A stretch of DNA of 21,496 nucleotides. It comes from a virus. The notes beneath the pieces were generated by a model, which worked only from the letters and a program-made list of their open reading frames with translations, did no database searches and was not told the DNA's origin. The stretch spans positions 1 through 21,496 of the IMG/VR virus record IMGVR_UViG_3300020410_000075. One strand, 5' to 3'. Within the stretch, counting starts at the first letter, position 1. Each line of letters begins with the position of its first letter. This document shows positions 1 through 7,435 of this stretch, piece after piece. A program made the translations under genes and the position numbers.

Positions 1-1398
1 AATCCTACCACCTTGATTTCTTCGCTGAGCACCGCCTCCGCCTAACAGACCTCCCAAACCAACACCCAAAGCTTGGCCAACTTTTAATCCAATTAAAGTC
101 GTAATCAACGGCAATACATTTTCTAAAGCTGACGCTATTTTCAGAAAAGCACTAGCTAACTCCAAAGCACCCTTAACCGTGCTTCGAAAACTACTACTAT
201 CAGCAAATTGACGTATGAGAGCCGAAAATTCTTCTTTGACCTTAGCTATCTGATTTCCCAATCCTTGTTGAGCAATTTTTGCATCTCTTGCCACAGAGCC
301 AGAAGCGTTTTGGGCAGTGCTTAACGCAAGCTGAGCAGTGGTGAATTGCTGAATCAGAGGGATAACTTTGCCAACCTGGCGGAAACCACCCAACTCTTCT
401 ACAATATCGCTAAATCTAGCATCTCTGGGGTCTAATGCCGCTAAGCCCGTAGACAGCCTACGAACAGCTTCAAACGCACCCACAAATTGTCCCTGTGCGT
501 TCCTCAGTTGAATTCCCAGTGCTTTTAATTGGTCAACCGTGTCGGTACGTTGGATACGAGTAAAGATGGTCCTTAAGCCAGTAGCAATCGTTTCAGCGGA
601 CTCTCTGGTGGTAGCTCGCACAGATGTGAATAATGCGATTAACTCATTTACACTACCGCCAGCAGCAGAAAACACTCCACCAACTCTACGGATGACAGTA
701 ATCAAGTCCCCAGCTTCAACAGCAAAACTTTTGGATACCGCATTAATAGAATCTAATGTGGACTCTAAAAATTTGATATCACCACCGCTTTTAGCCGCCT
801 CTGCACCAAACTGTCTTAAAATAGCAATAGCCCCTTCGGTAGTCTGTTGAATATTATCGAACGTTGCCGCTAAGGTAGTTTGAGCTAATGACTGTAGAGC
901 TTTTTTAGTTTTTTCAGCATTAAAACCAGCCTGAGCCAATGTTCTAGAAACGTTTAATAATTCAGAAGAATTAGTACCAAGACTGGTAGACAATCGCGTA
1001 ACCTCAGATGTTAAACCCTTTAACTGTTTAACGGATTTACCTGTTACTTGGGAGATTTTAAGTAACTCTCTCTCAAAAGCAACCGCATCGCTCACACCAG
1101 ATCTGATAGCCCTCGCTAAACCCAGAAAGGTCCCCGTAGCAACAGTAATAACACTAAATCTTCTGGCGGATTGGGCGAGTGTAGCATTTAAGTTCTGCAC
1201 TGATTTAGCAGATGACTGACTATACCTACTTATTCCCTGTAACTCTTTATTAAGTTTAGCAACTTCCCGAGTATTAGACTTAACCTTTACGTCTACACCA
1301 ATATCCTTAAGTTGCTTCCTAATTTGGCCAACAATCTGTCTGGTATTTGAGGGTGCCTGTAACTGTAATTGTGCAGTTAAATTAAAACGCTGGGCCAT
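1..1398 (-). CDS. Phage tail tape measure protein, N-terminal part (cut by window edge)
   Basis: The reading frame is open from an ATG at 1398 to the window edge, giving 466 codons with no stop; the C-terminus lies outside. The protein sets tail length and occupies the tail lumen before DNA ejection. The N-terminus begins MAQRFNLTAQLQLQAPS, followed by a helical, Ala/Gln/Ser/Lys-rich region. The central part has the pattern typical of TP901-type tape measures: SQVTGKSVKQLKGLTSEV, LGTNSSELLNVSRTLAQAG and then TTEGAIAILRQFG. A hydrophobic stretch followed by Gly-rich sequence (LGVGLGGLLGGGGAQRR) sits near the window edge, the usual place for the membrane-interacting segment. The start follows a GGAG-type ribosome site (GAGCGGAGCAAAG). 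A strong terminator lies just upstream at 1415-1447, so expression may depend on read-through or on an unrecognised promoter. Family assignment is confident. Confidence 0.93.
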   Translation of the reverse strand, partial: MAQRFNLTAQLQLQAPSNTRQIVGQIRKQLKDIGVDVKVKSNTREVAKLNKELQGISRYSQSSAKSVQNLNATLAQSARRFSVITVATGTFLGLARAIRSGVSDAVAFERELLKISQVTGKSVKQLKGLTSEVTRLSTSLGTNSSELLNVSRTLAQAGFNAEKTKKALQSLAQTTLAATFDNIQQTTEGAIAILRQFGAEAAKSGGDIKFLESTLDSINAVSKSFAVEAGDLITVIRRVGGVFSAAGGSVNELIALFTSVRATTRESAETIATGLRTIFTRIQRTDTVDQLKALGIQLRNAQGQFVGAFEAVRRLSTGLAALDPRDARFSDIVEELGGFRQVGKVIPLIQQFTTAQLALSTAQNASGSVARDAKIAQQGLGNQIAKVKEEFSALIRQFADSSSFRSTVKGALELASAFLKIASALENVLPLITTLIGLKVGQALGVGLGGLLGGGGAQRRNQGGRI

Positions 1399-1414
1399 CT
1401 TTGCTCCGCTCTAT

Positions 1415-1447
1415 AAAAAAAAAGGGGAACTGTGTTAATGTTCCCCT
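1415..1447 (-). terminator. Strong intrinsic terminator upstream of the tape measure gene
   Basis: On the minus strand the sequence reads AGGGGAAC, a 9-base loop, GTTCCCCT and then a run of Ts. This is a perfect 8-bp stem followed by eight or nine U residues, the standard form of a rho-independent terminator. It sits between the 330-codon gene and the tape measure gene and also lies downstream of the TTGTGTAT motif at 1475-1482. Confidence 0.87.
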
Positions 1448-1474
1448 AAATCGCATAAGTCCTACCGGAAGGAT

Positions 1475-1482
1475 ATACACAA
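1475..1482 (-). promoter_or_regulatory. TTGTGTAT motif, candidate late promoter (copy 1)
   Basis: On the minus strand TTGTGTATATCC directly follows the TAA stop of the 330-codon gene. It is one of five exact copies of the same 8-mer, all in intergenic gaps and all in the coding direction. Promoter function is inferred. Any transcript started here would meet the terminator at 1415-1447 within about 50 bases. Confidence 0.45.
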
Positions 1483-2475
1483 TTAAACGGTTTTAGCATC
1501 CGTTTTTGTAGCTCTTGGCTTTCTTTTGGTAGTTTTGGGTTTGTCTTCAGTTTCTTCTGTCGTATCTTCAGCTTTTTCGGCAGATTTCTCTTCATTTTTA
1601 GACTCGACAACAATAGGGTTGCCTTCATCATCTAAGAATGGCTTACGCTCCGCAAGAGACTTTTTAATCCATTCTTCTTCGCCATCTTCATTAGTAATGG
1701 AAATGACTTCTTCACCCTCACGATTAACGAAATATATCTCATTTTCATCCTGGTTTTTCTTACCCTCTTCGGTACGGTAGGCGATAAACTTACCTTCCTC
1801 GTTAATCAACCTGCCCTCAGAATCTACTAAATGACCATCATCATTAATAAACCTTAAGTCCTCGTTAACAAAATTGAACTCTTTAAGGAATTTATTTTCA
1901 ACTAAGTTGTTCTCGTAATCAGGATCAAGCCCATATAACATATTGGCCAATTCAGAAGAAGCCTCAATAACCCACGGTTGATCAGCTTGAGAATCGTATG
2001 TCTTTTGATCTGGGAAATATGGTTGATTAGTATCCGGATTAATCATACACACACGAACCAATTCAGCAAACCTCGCATTGTCAGCCTGCCCCTCAGCAGA
2101 GTTCTGATCTAATGCATTTCTTTCAGCGATTAAAACTTTAAAATCATCCCTTAAATCACGCAACCCAAGTGCTGTGTTCTTTGCTTCGGTTAACTTAATA
2201 CCACCGCCTTTAAGTTTGTCTTCAGCCGCATTAATATCATTAGCAAATTTCTCATATGTCTTTTGTTTTTCCTCACTCCAAATTCCCTGCTCAGTCATAT
2301 AATCATTGATTTTCTGACGCAATAGAGCACCAGAATCGAGTGCTTTCCTAAACGCTTTATTATATTCGATTTGAGAATCTCTATACTGTTCAGCTGTGGG
2401 GTTTTTGATTAAAACCTTAACAACCTTATCGTCTTTGTCTTTGCTTTCAATAATCTTTTCATTCTTGTCTACCAT
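1483..2475 (-). CDS. Conserved phage tail-region protein with six turn-like repeats, tail assembly role possible
   Basis: This 330-residue, highly charged protein lies directly before the tape measure gene, where tail assembly chaperones are usually encoded. I chose the ATG at 2475 because AAGGAG lies six bases upstream; the frame stays open farther upstream but without a ribosome site. Residues about 20-185 are helical and charged, with the phrases FRKALDSGALLRQKI and AEGQADNARFAELV, which look strongly conserved-phage in style. Residues about 209-290 hold six copies of a hydrophobic-hydrophobic-[ND]-x-[DE]-G unit (FINDDG, LVDSEG, LINEEG, FVNREG, ITNEDG, FLDDEG). The last 40 residues are Glu/Lys/Thr-rich, ending in a basic KRKPRA-containing tail. 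It overlaps the preceding gene by 17 bases. The exact function is not known to me; a chaperone role rests on position alone. Confidence 0.78.
   Translation of the reverse strand: MVDKNEKIIESKDKDDKVVKVLIKNPTAEQYRDSQIEYNKAFRKALDSGALLRQKINDYMTEQGIWSEEKQKTYEKFANDINAAEDKLKGGGIKLTEAKNTALGLRDLRDDFKVLIAERNALDQNSAEGQADNARFAELVRVCMINPDTNQPYFPDQKTYDSQADQPWVIEASSELANMLYGLDPDYENNLVENKFLKEFNFVNEDLRFINDDGHLVDSEGRLINEEGKFIAYRTEEGKKNQDENEIYFVNREGEEVISITNEDGEEEWIKKSLAERKPFLDDEGNPIVVESKNEEKSAEKAEDTTEETEDKPKTTKRKPRATKTDAKTV
1606..1851 (-). repeat. Six degenerate turn repeats within the 330-residue protein
   Basis: The segment encodes FINDDG, LVDSEG, LINEEG, FVNREG, ITNEDG and FLDDEG. The first three are spaced exactly seven residues apart. 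The pattern suggests serial beta-hairpin turns. The repeats are visible at protein level and not as near-identical DNA, so they are old or under selection for the protein pattern. Confidence 0.65.
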
Positions 2476-2836
2476 CTTCGTCTCCTTGTTCTTGAGCCAT
2501 TGGTAAGTTGATGTAATGTTTCTTACGTGTAATATCGTAATTAACAAATTCCGTTTCCAAGTTCCTTATTTGAGTATTTCCTCTATCCAGTATTTTGGCA
2601 CGAGCTTCTTCATAAATCTCATGAATTTTCTTTTGTTCTGGGGTTCTCTCTTCTTCCAGAATGTCAAAACCCCACAAAAACCCAAACTGTTCCTCTAAGG
2701 TTGATAAAGCACCAATCATAGTAGTTTGAATTTTCTTTTTAGAAGCCTTGAAAAGCTTATCCCTAGAAATATCCTTGTATCTTTCTTCTCTTGCTTGTTT
2801 TAAATCAAGCGACTTTTGTAAAAAATTGTTATCCAT
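2459..2836 (-). CDS. Small conserved tail-region protein, unknown function
   Basis: This 125-residue charged protein lies between two other genes in the chaperone position upstream of the tape measure. It opens with helical, Lys/Arg-rich sequence, has a central phrase IGALSTLEEQFGFLWGF, and continues with helical sequence containing EEARAKILDRGNTQIRNLE. No enzymatic motif or membrane segment is visible. Its ATG directly abuts the TAA of the upstream gene in the same frame (TAAATG), and GGGGGAGG supplies the ribosome site. It overlaps the next gene by 17 bases, so translation is probably coupled across all three. I do not recognise a named family; tail assembly is the likeliest context. Confidence 0.75.
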   Translation of the reverse strand: MDNNFLQKSLDLKQAREERYKDISRDKLFKASKKKIQTTMIGALSTLEEQFGFLWGFDILEEERTPEQKKIHEIYEEARAKILDRGNTQIRNLETEFVNYDITRKKHYINLPMAQEQGDEDGRQE

Positions 2837-3889
2837 TTACCTCCCCCTCATTTTTTGTAATCCTTCTTGTCTACCTTGTATTGCCATGTCTTGTTTTATA
2901 TCATGTAACTGCCTAAAATCTAAACCGCCAGTCGTATCTCTAACTTGGTCAATTTGGTTACTCCGACTCTTAATAGTGGATCTCGCAAGAGGATCGTTTA
3001 AGTCATATATTTGATTTGCGGCCTCTTGATTGGAGGCCATTACAAATACCTCTTGTGAATTCGCGATTTTCGAATTCTTAGTGAGTGCATCTACCTCTTG
3101 TTGTTTTTTCTGTTTTTCTATCTTTCTTTTTTGCTCTATAAACCAACCATCTAAACAGACATCATCATCGATTATCTTCTCGTTTGGCCTCTCCGGACTC
3201 TCATAAACATTGTCGTACATCATAGAGTACGAACATAAACTAATTTGGTTAGGTGTAAAATCTATAGAAGATTTTCCAAATATATCACCAGTAGTCTTAG
3301 CAATAGCCCATTGAGATCTCCAAGGCTCATTACGGGCTATCATCCTGAATTCTTCAGACGTTATTGATTTGCTATTTAAAATTCCCATTACCTCATACAC
3401 GCTACAATTTCTCCAGTCGTATTTAGATCCATCTCGACGATATGTGCAATTTTCCACAATCCAAGCAGATCTTGTAAATTCCGCCGCCCCCCTACAAGAA
3501 ACATGATCTAATGATTTATTCCTTGATACTATATCCATTCTTTGACGCTCGGCTAACTTTAATCGCATCTTTATTAGACTTAGTTTCTGGGGATCAAAAA
3601 ACGATTTATAGGCATCCAGTTTTAACTCTTCGATCTTTTTGTCCAGTTTCTTAATTTCCTTATCATCTGCTGGATTCCAGAGATGAAGATCGTATAATAG
3701 TTCTCGTAATTCCTGGTCTACGAAAACATTACTGTAATAAGCTTTAGAATAAGCCTCATCATATATTTCGTATGACTCCTCAAGCACATCGCTCGTTGGT
3801 TCATACACGTATAGAATAAGGTCGCCCAGCTTTATGCGTAAGCGACCTTTTATTATTCTATATAAGATTTTCTCATAATAAATATCCAT
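2837..3889 (-). CDS. Tail-region protein in the tail assembly chaperone position
   Basis: This is a 350-residue protein immediately downstream of the tail tube gene. The N-terminus (about 1-60) is mixed and Tyr-rich; residues about 60-130 are Lys/Glu/Leu-rich and probably helical. A middle section contains several cysteines (VSCRGAAEFTRS, ENCTYR, RNCSVYEVMGIL). A conserved-looking acidic phrase DDDVCLDGWFIEQKRK precedes a Lys/Gln-rich helix, and the last 80 residues are polar. The start at 3889 has a TAGGA ribosome site about eight bases upstream. Position between tail tube and tape measure is the best evidence for an assembly chaperone role. I saw no convincing slippery heptamer joining it to the next gene. 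The specific function stays open. Confidence 0.72.
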   Translation of the reverse strand: MDIYYEKILYRIIKGRLRIKLGDLILYVYEPTSDVLEESYEIYDEAYSKAYYSNVFVDQELRELLYDLHLWNPADDKEIKKLDKKIEELKLDAYKSFFDPQKLSLIKMRLKLAERQRMDIVSRNKSLDHVSCRGAAEFTRSAWIVENCTYRRDGSKYDWRNCSVYEVMGILNSKSITSEEFRMIARNEPWRSQWAIAKTTGDIFGKSSIDFTPNQISLCSYSMMYDNVYESPERPNEKIIDDDVCLDGWFIEQKRKIEKQKKQQEVDALTKNSKIANSQEVFVMASNQEAANQIYDLNDPLARSTIKSRSNQIDQVRDTTGGLDFRQLHDIKQDMAIQGRQEGLQKMRGR

Positions 3890-3964
3890 CCATTTTTCCT
3901 AATTATATCCACTCGCCCAAGTCCTAAATTATTGAGGCTATCGCAGATACTTGATTAAATCTTA

Positions 3965-4990
3965 TTAATCGGAACCACCGTGTACAGTTAATACATTAAA
4001 GTTACTGAATGAATAACTAACAGTAGCATTGCCACCACCAGTGTCACCACCAGAGTAAGACACAGAAGATAACTTATTCTTATCTCCGAGATTAATAACA
4101 GTACCAGCAGTATCCTTGATGACAATTTCTCTGTTGCCAAGGTTTTCAGCATTACCAGAAACACTTACTAAATCACCAGAAGTAGCAATTACTTCAAATT
4201 CAGAAGTTACTTCAACCGGGAATGTGGCATATCGGTGATATGGACCAAATCGACCGAGTTCCTGGATGTTTTCCTGACCAAAGTCAGTACTAACAGAGAT
4301 ACTCTGAATGTGAAGACCTCGACCAAGACCGGTCTGATCATTGCTTTCCAGTTGTGTAATTTCTACAGGAAGTGTAGAACCTTCTATGTCTACATCAGCC
4401 CTACGAACAACACCAGATTTTGGAGTATCTGATCCACCAATACCACCACCACCTGTTGGATTGGATGTGCCCCAGGCAGTTATGGCATCTTCGTCAGACT
4501 CAATTACGCCAGCTGTTAGGTCATTCCAGAACCTGTCATTACCGACCAATGTTACTGATTCCGTAGCACTACCATCTACTGTGTAGTTATAGGCAACAGA
4601 ACTAATAAACATACCCGAGTTGTAACACACGTTTCGTGGAACACCAGTAGCGTGAGATACACCATCATCAAAGATAGCAACATACACATCACTACGAGAC
4701 TTGGTGGCTGCTACCACGTCAGTTTTACAAGTCCCACGACTAGCATGGTCATAAATTAATTTATAACCATCGATAACTTTTTCAATGGTTACTTCAATAT
4801 CGGCAACCTGCTCAATGTTCTCATAAATTTCAATCTGACCCAGTTCGAAAACTTGATCAAGAGTAAATGTAGAACTCATGCCCACACTTTGCACACCGTG
4901 AACCACATCATTATTACCAACAGTAGCGGCACCTCTGGCTGTGATTGCGACAGCTTGGCAAGCATAGAAAATACGTTGATTACGAGCCAT
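3965..4990 (-). CDS. Major tail tube protein
   Basis: This 341-residue protein is the likely subunit of the tail tube, which stacks as rings around the tape measure. It starts MARNQRIFYACQAVAI and has the tube-like phrases FELGQIEIYENIEQVADIEV and KVIDGYKLIYDHA, consistent with a beta-rich tube fold in which a ring-forming hairpin follows the first strand. A Gly-rich linker, NPTGGGGIGGSDTP at about 177-190, separates two halves, so the C-terminal part may be a second beta domain on the tube exterior. The ATG follows GATAGGAGATTAAA, a good ribosome site. Its position before the chaperone-like genes and tape measure agrees. No sheath gene is found near it, which argues for a non-contractile tail. 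Confidence 0.82.
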   Translation of the reverse strand: MARNQRIFYACQAVAITARGAATVGNNDVVHGVQSVGMSSTFTLDQVFELGQIEIYENIEQVADIEVTIEKVIDGYKLIYDHASRGTCKTDVVAATKSRSDVYVAIFDDGVSHATGVPRNVCYNSGMFISSVAYNYTVDGSATESVTLVGNDRFWNDLTAGVIESDEDAITAWGTSNPTGGGGIGGSDTPKSGVVRRADVDIEGSTLPVEITQLESNDQTGLGRGLHIQSISVSTDFGQENIQELGRFGPYHRYATFPVEVTSEFEVIATSGDLVSVSGNAENLGNREIVIKDTAGTVINLGDKNKLSSVSYSGGDTGGGNATVSYSFSNFNVLTVHGGSD

Positions 4991-4998
4991 TTTAATCT

Positions 4999-5012
4999 CC
5001 TATCTAAATAGG
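4999..5012 (-). promoter_or_regulatory. Small hairpin overlapping the tail tube ribosome site
   Basis: On the minus strand CCTAT-TTAG-ATAGG forms a perfect 5-bp stem with a 4-base loop. Its 3' arm includes the first part of the AGGAG Shine-Dalgarno site of the tail tube gene. It could modulate initiation or be chance; five AT-rich pairs are weak. Confidence 0.35.
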
Positions 5013-5042
5013 TTAAAAATCCTCTGGTAAAGGCATTTTTAT

Positions 5043-5050
5043 ATACACAA
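5043..5050 (-). promoter_or_regulatory. TTGTGTAT motif, candidate late promoter (copy 2)
   Basis: On the minus strand TTTTTTTTGTGTATATAAAAA lies just after the TAG stop of the 319-codon gene and about 53 bases before the tail tube start. The tail tube is one of the most abundant virion proteins, so a dedicated promoter here makes sense. Function is inferred from recurrence. Confidence 0.5.
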
Positions 5051-5058
5051 AAAAAACT

Positions 5059-6018
5059 CTAAATGGCTTTTACTTGGGTAGAACAGCTTGTTGTACCCAT
5101 ATATAATTCGGGAGATAATTGTGTAATTTCTGCACCTTTGGAGGAATTAATCCAGCATCTACGATAAAAGAAATTGTCTATCATATTGGGATACATGCCG
5201 CTGGGAATAGCATTTTCGTTTAATTCATTTCGATAATTGAACGGTAAAACACCAGAAATAGCCACTGCCGTGGGGTCAAATAGGTGAATAGTTCTATCAT
5301 TTTGGTAGAGAATTGTATCCATTAAGTTAGCACATTCCCAGTGATTTTCACTCATCACATAGAATACAATTTCATTATTAACCCACTGACCACCACCAAG
5401 CTGATAACCTTCTAACGACCTCGCTGGAACAACCTCAATAGCTACAGCTGGAAGTTGAATTCTTGTTTGACCCAACTGAGCCCAACCCCCAGATCCAGTA
5501 ACTTGAAAATTGTCCTCGGTTCTAAATGATCTACTTTGAAGTTGTCTAAACCAAGGAACACCTTCCGCAGGAACAACCTCTACCCATTTATGACTGTACT
5601 CTAACTGTACAGTACTAGTTGTTGTTTGGGCAGTATCAAAAACAACTTTACCATTAGGATAATCAACATAAAATGGTTTTGTTACATTGCCAGTAGCATA
5701 GAATGTTCCATCTACAAAAACACCAGAAATCGCAGTGGGTTGAGTAGTAGTAGCACTTATCCCAGTTTCCCAGACCCAGTTTTTTCTATAACCCTCCCAC
5801 ACTTGACCATCAGTATAATTAGGATCATCGACAGACCTTAGGATATGCCTAGAACCACCATAGATGCCTGATTGTGGAATTTTGATATTATAAAAGGATC
5901 CCCGATCTAAGAGCCCCCAATCATAAAAAGATATAAAATTATCGAGCAAGATATTAGAAATTGTAACATCTTGAGCATTACTTAGATTAGATAATTGTGT
6001 GTGTGGTCCACCGGCCAT
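5059..6018 (-). CDS. Virion structural protein of the neck/tail junction, unassigned
   Basis: This 319-residue protein lies between a neck-type gene and the tail tube gene. It begins MAGGPHTQLSNLSNAQDV, contains many aromatic residues, and looks beta-rich. Phrases such as DPNYTDGQVWEGYRKNWVWE and FYVDYPNGKVVFDT are soluble-structural in style. No transmembrane segment or enzymatic motif is seen. Its start overlaps the preceding stop by one base (TAATG), which couples it to the 204-codon gene. The position suits a head-tail completion or tail terminator protein, yet it is larger than typical tail terminators. I do not recognise the family with certainty. Confidence 0.75.
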   Translation of the reverse strand: MAGGPHTQLSNLSNAQDVTISNILLDNFISFYDWGLLDRGSFYNIKIPQSGIYGGSRHILRSVDDPNYTDGQVWEGYRKNWVWETGISATTTQPTAISGVFVDGTFYATGNVTKPFYVDYPNGKVVFDTAQTTTSTVQLEYSHKWVEVVPAEGVPWFRQLQSRSFRTEDNFQVTGSGGWAQLGQTRIQLPAVAIEVVPARSLEGYQLGGGQWVNNEIVFYVMSENHWECANLMDTILYQNDRTIHLFDPTAVAISGVLPFNYRNELNENAIPSGMYPNMIDNFFYRRCWINSSKGAEITQLSPELYMGTTSCSTQVKAI

Positions 6019-6632
6019 TATTGAAGAGCCTTTATAATTATGTTTCGTATTTGTGGTAAAATTGGGTTTATAGCCCTAGTGATAAAATTGTTATCTATAG
6101 TGCCCGCGTACTGACTATTTACCTTAAATGCGGCGACACCTTCGACCATACGCCCCCCGCCTGTACGTCCATAAGAACCATACTCAACCCCAAAATCAGC
6201 GATAATGACCTGTTGCCCCAAAGTTAGCAACCATTCAAGCCACGGTAAAACCTCTCCCTTTTCAGTAATCTGTGTAGCTGTGGATAATGAAAATAAATTA
6301 GAATAATCAGCGGGTTGCAAAGTAATTAGAACACCACCCTTAATGCCAGAAGATGATGCAACGGCTTTGCGTGCCTGTACTGATAAACTATTTGTGACAG
6401 CATTAACGATATCCGCAGACGGATCTTGTGTTAATCCAAAATCAATACGCAGAGTACCCGAAGACAATGATCGGATTTCCGAACTAGACAACAAAGCCGC
6501 AGAAACCAATGGTCTAATCTGTTCCTCTATAGACCTTGCCTTTTTTGATACAATTTTATTAAATATACTAGCCAAACCCTTGTTGATCTTTAGGGCAATA
6601 GCACGAGCGGATTCTGTCAGGTTTATAGGCAT
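6018..6632 (-). CDS. Neck or tail-completion-like protein
   Basis: The product has 204 residues. An N-terminal helical segment (LTESARAIALKINKGLASIFNKIV) is followed by a mixed alpha/beta domain with the phrases GTLRIDFGLTQD, GGVLITLQPADYSNL and LEWLLTLGQQVIIADFGV. A Gly-rich loop YGRTGGGRMVEG then leads to a C-terminal helix. The alpha/beta layout and its place after the connector genes fit an HK97 gp10-like neck or tail completion factor, by analogy only. The start directly follows the stop of the zinc-knuckle gene (TAAATG) and its stop overlaps the next start, so it belongs to a translationally coupled string. Confidence 0.62.
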   Translation of the reverse strand: MPINLTESARAIALKINKGLASIFNKIVSKKARSIEEQIRPLVSAALLSSSEIRSLSSGTLRIDFGLTQDPSADIVNAVTNSLSVQARKAVASSSGIKGGVLITLQPADYSNLFSLSTATQITEKGEVLPWLEWLLTLGQQVIIADFGVEYGSYGRTGGGRMVEGVAAFKVNSQYAGTIDNNFITRAINPILPQIRNIIIKALQ

Positions 6633-7145
6633 TTAACCGTCAATCCTATTCCAAAAAGTGACCACGTATTTGATGAGATTGTCTTTAAATCCCTGAGGAT
6701 AAGACGATCCATTTTTCGTGTATCTCATCTCATCATATTTCTCAATACCATCATATTTTGGTATCATATACTTAGATTTATTAATCTTGTCCATGTCGGT
6801 CATAAGAGCAATAGTTTGAATAGCACCGTCTGGGATGTCTATCGCGGGTCCTATATCTGCCCAAGACTTTCGATCCCAGTAAATTCGTAAAACAATATCT
6901 TCTGTGGTTTCTGTTGCTCTGTACCCCTTGCCTTCACAATAGGGGCACGGCATACCGCGATCAAATGGAAAAGGTCCACCCGGACGATATACGCTAATAG
7001 ATCTATTTCTTGTGCCCATAGTATCCATATAGCAATTTGCACACCGCTCACGTTTTTCTGGATAAACCAAAGTAGCGGTGCGTGTGAATAAATCTAAAGC
7101 ACTGTTGTATATATCGAAGACGGAATTAGGTATCGTGATAGCCAT
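6633..7145 (-). CDS. Head-tail joining protein with a zinc-knuckle-like four-cysteine site
   Basis: The 170-residue product has an N-terminal helix, then C35-A-N-C38 and, about 30 residues later, C67-P-Y-C70-E-G-K-G. The second pair looks like one DnaJ-type CxxCxGxG unit, so the four cysteines probably bind one zinc ion. Between them lies a Pro/Gly-rich segment, YRPGGPFPFDRG. The remaining 90 residues include a beta-rich stretch (EDIVLRIYWDRKSW), and conserved-looking acidic turns. The place between adaptor-like and neck-like genes suggests a head closure or connector role. The start has AAGGGGG five bases upstream. The zinc site is read from the sequence; the role is inferred from order. Confidence 0.7.
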   Translation of the reverse strand: MAITIPNSVFDIYNSALDLFTRTATLVYPEKRERCANCYMDTMGTRNRSISVYRPGGPFPFDRGMPCPYCEGKGYRATETTEDIVLRIYWDRKSWADIGPAIDIPDGAIQTIALMTDMDKINKSKYMIPKYDGIEKYDEMRYTKNGSSYPQGFKDNLIKYVVTFWNRIDG

Positions 7146-7160
7146 AAAAACCCCCTTATG

Positions 7161-7424
7161 TTATGATGGACCCCCGTAAGAACCACTTCCATGATAATAG
7201 TTAGTGTCATCAAACCGCTCGCTAAACCTATCATCTAAATCAGATATTGAGATATCAAGATTAGAAGCCGACTTTGGTCCAGCGGGAGCTAACCTATTGT
7301 TACTGGATAACTCTGTAATCAGTGTGCCAGAAGCACCTAACCCATTAGCACCAGCCACAGCCACTATAGAATTACCAGCATTGGGCTGGGATTCAGTATT
7401 AATTATTTTAACAGAAACTGGCAT
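7161..7424 (-). CDS. Small virion-associated module protein, homologous to the C-terminus of the 614-residue fibre-like protein
   Basis: The product has 87 residues. Residues 17-45 match the tail of the 614-residue protein closely: both contain GLGASGTLITE, and 21 of 29 positions agree by my count. The last 23 residues also match (LDDRF..RFDDTNYYHGSGSY against LDSRF..RMDETSYYAGSGAY). The short N-terminus MPVSVKIINTESQPN is unique. No membrane or enzymatic signature is present. The AGGAG ribosome site is clear. It sits between two head-tail joining genes, only 12 bases after the adaptor-like gene. The likeliest idea is a small virion component whose fold serves as an attachment or capping module, also appended to the large fibre-like protein. 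This is a real gene by conservation; its function is unknown. Confidence 0.72.
   Translation of the reverse strand: MPVSVKIINTESQPNAGNSIVAVAGANGLGASGTLITELSSNNRLAPAGPKSASNLDISISDLDDRFSERFDDTNYYHGSGSYGGPS
7164..7382 (-). repeat. Duplicated coding module, copy in the 87-codon gene
   Basis: This stretch and 8020-8238 encode the same protein module. Some DNA similarity also remains around the shared GLGASGTLITE phrase, so the two copies derive from an intragenomic duplication or from recombination between related phages. Confidence 0.75.
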
Positions 7425-7435
7425 TTATTTATCTC

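Noticed and set aside
2459-3889. Programmed frameshift joining tail assembly chaperone genes
   Set aside because: I found no convincing slippery heptamer near the ends of these genes; the first two are in the same frame, separated by a stop directly followed by ATG, and the third has its own AGGAG site.
4680-4690. ATGTGTAT-type copy inside the tail tube gene (and another near 17142 inside the portal gene) as further promoters
   Set aside because: They differ from the exact motif by one base, lie within coding sequence and are not placed ahead of a gene start. They also weaken the case for the 7990 copy.
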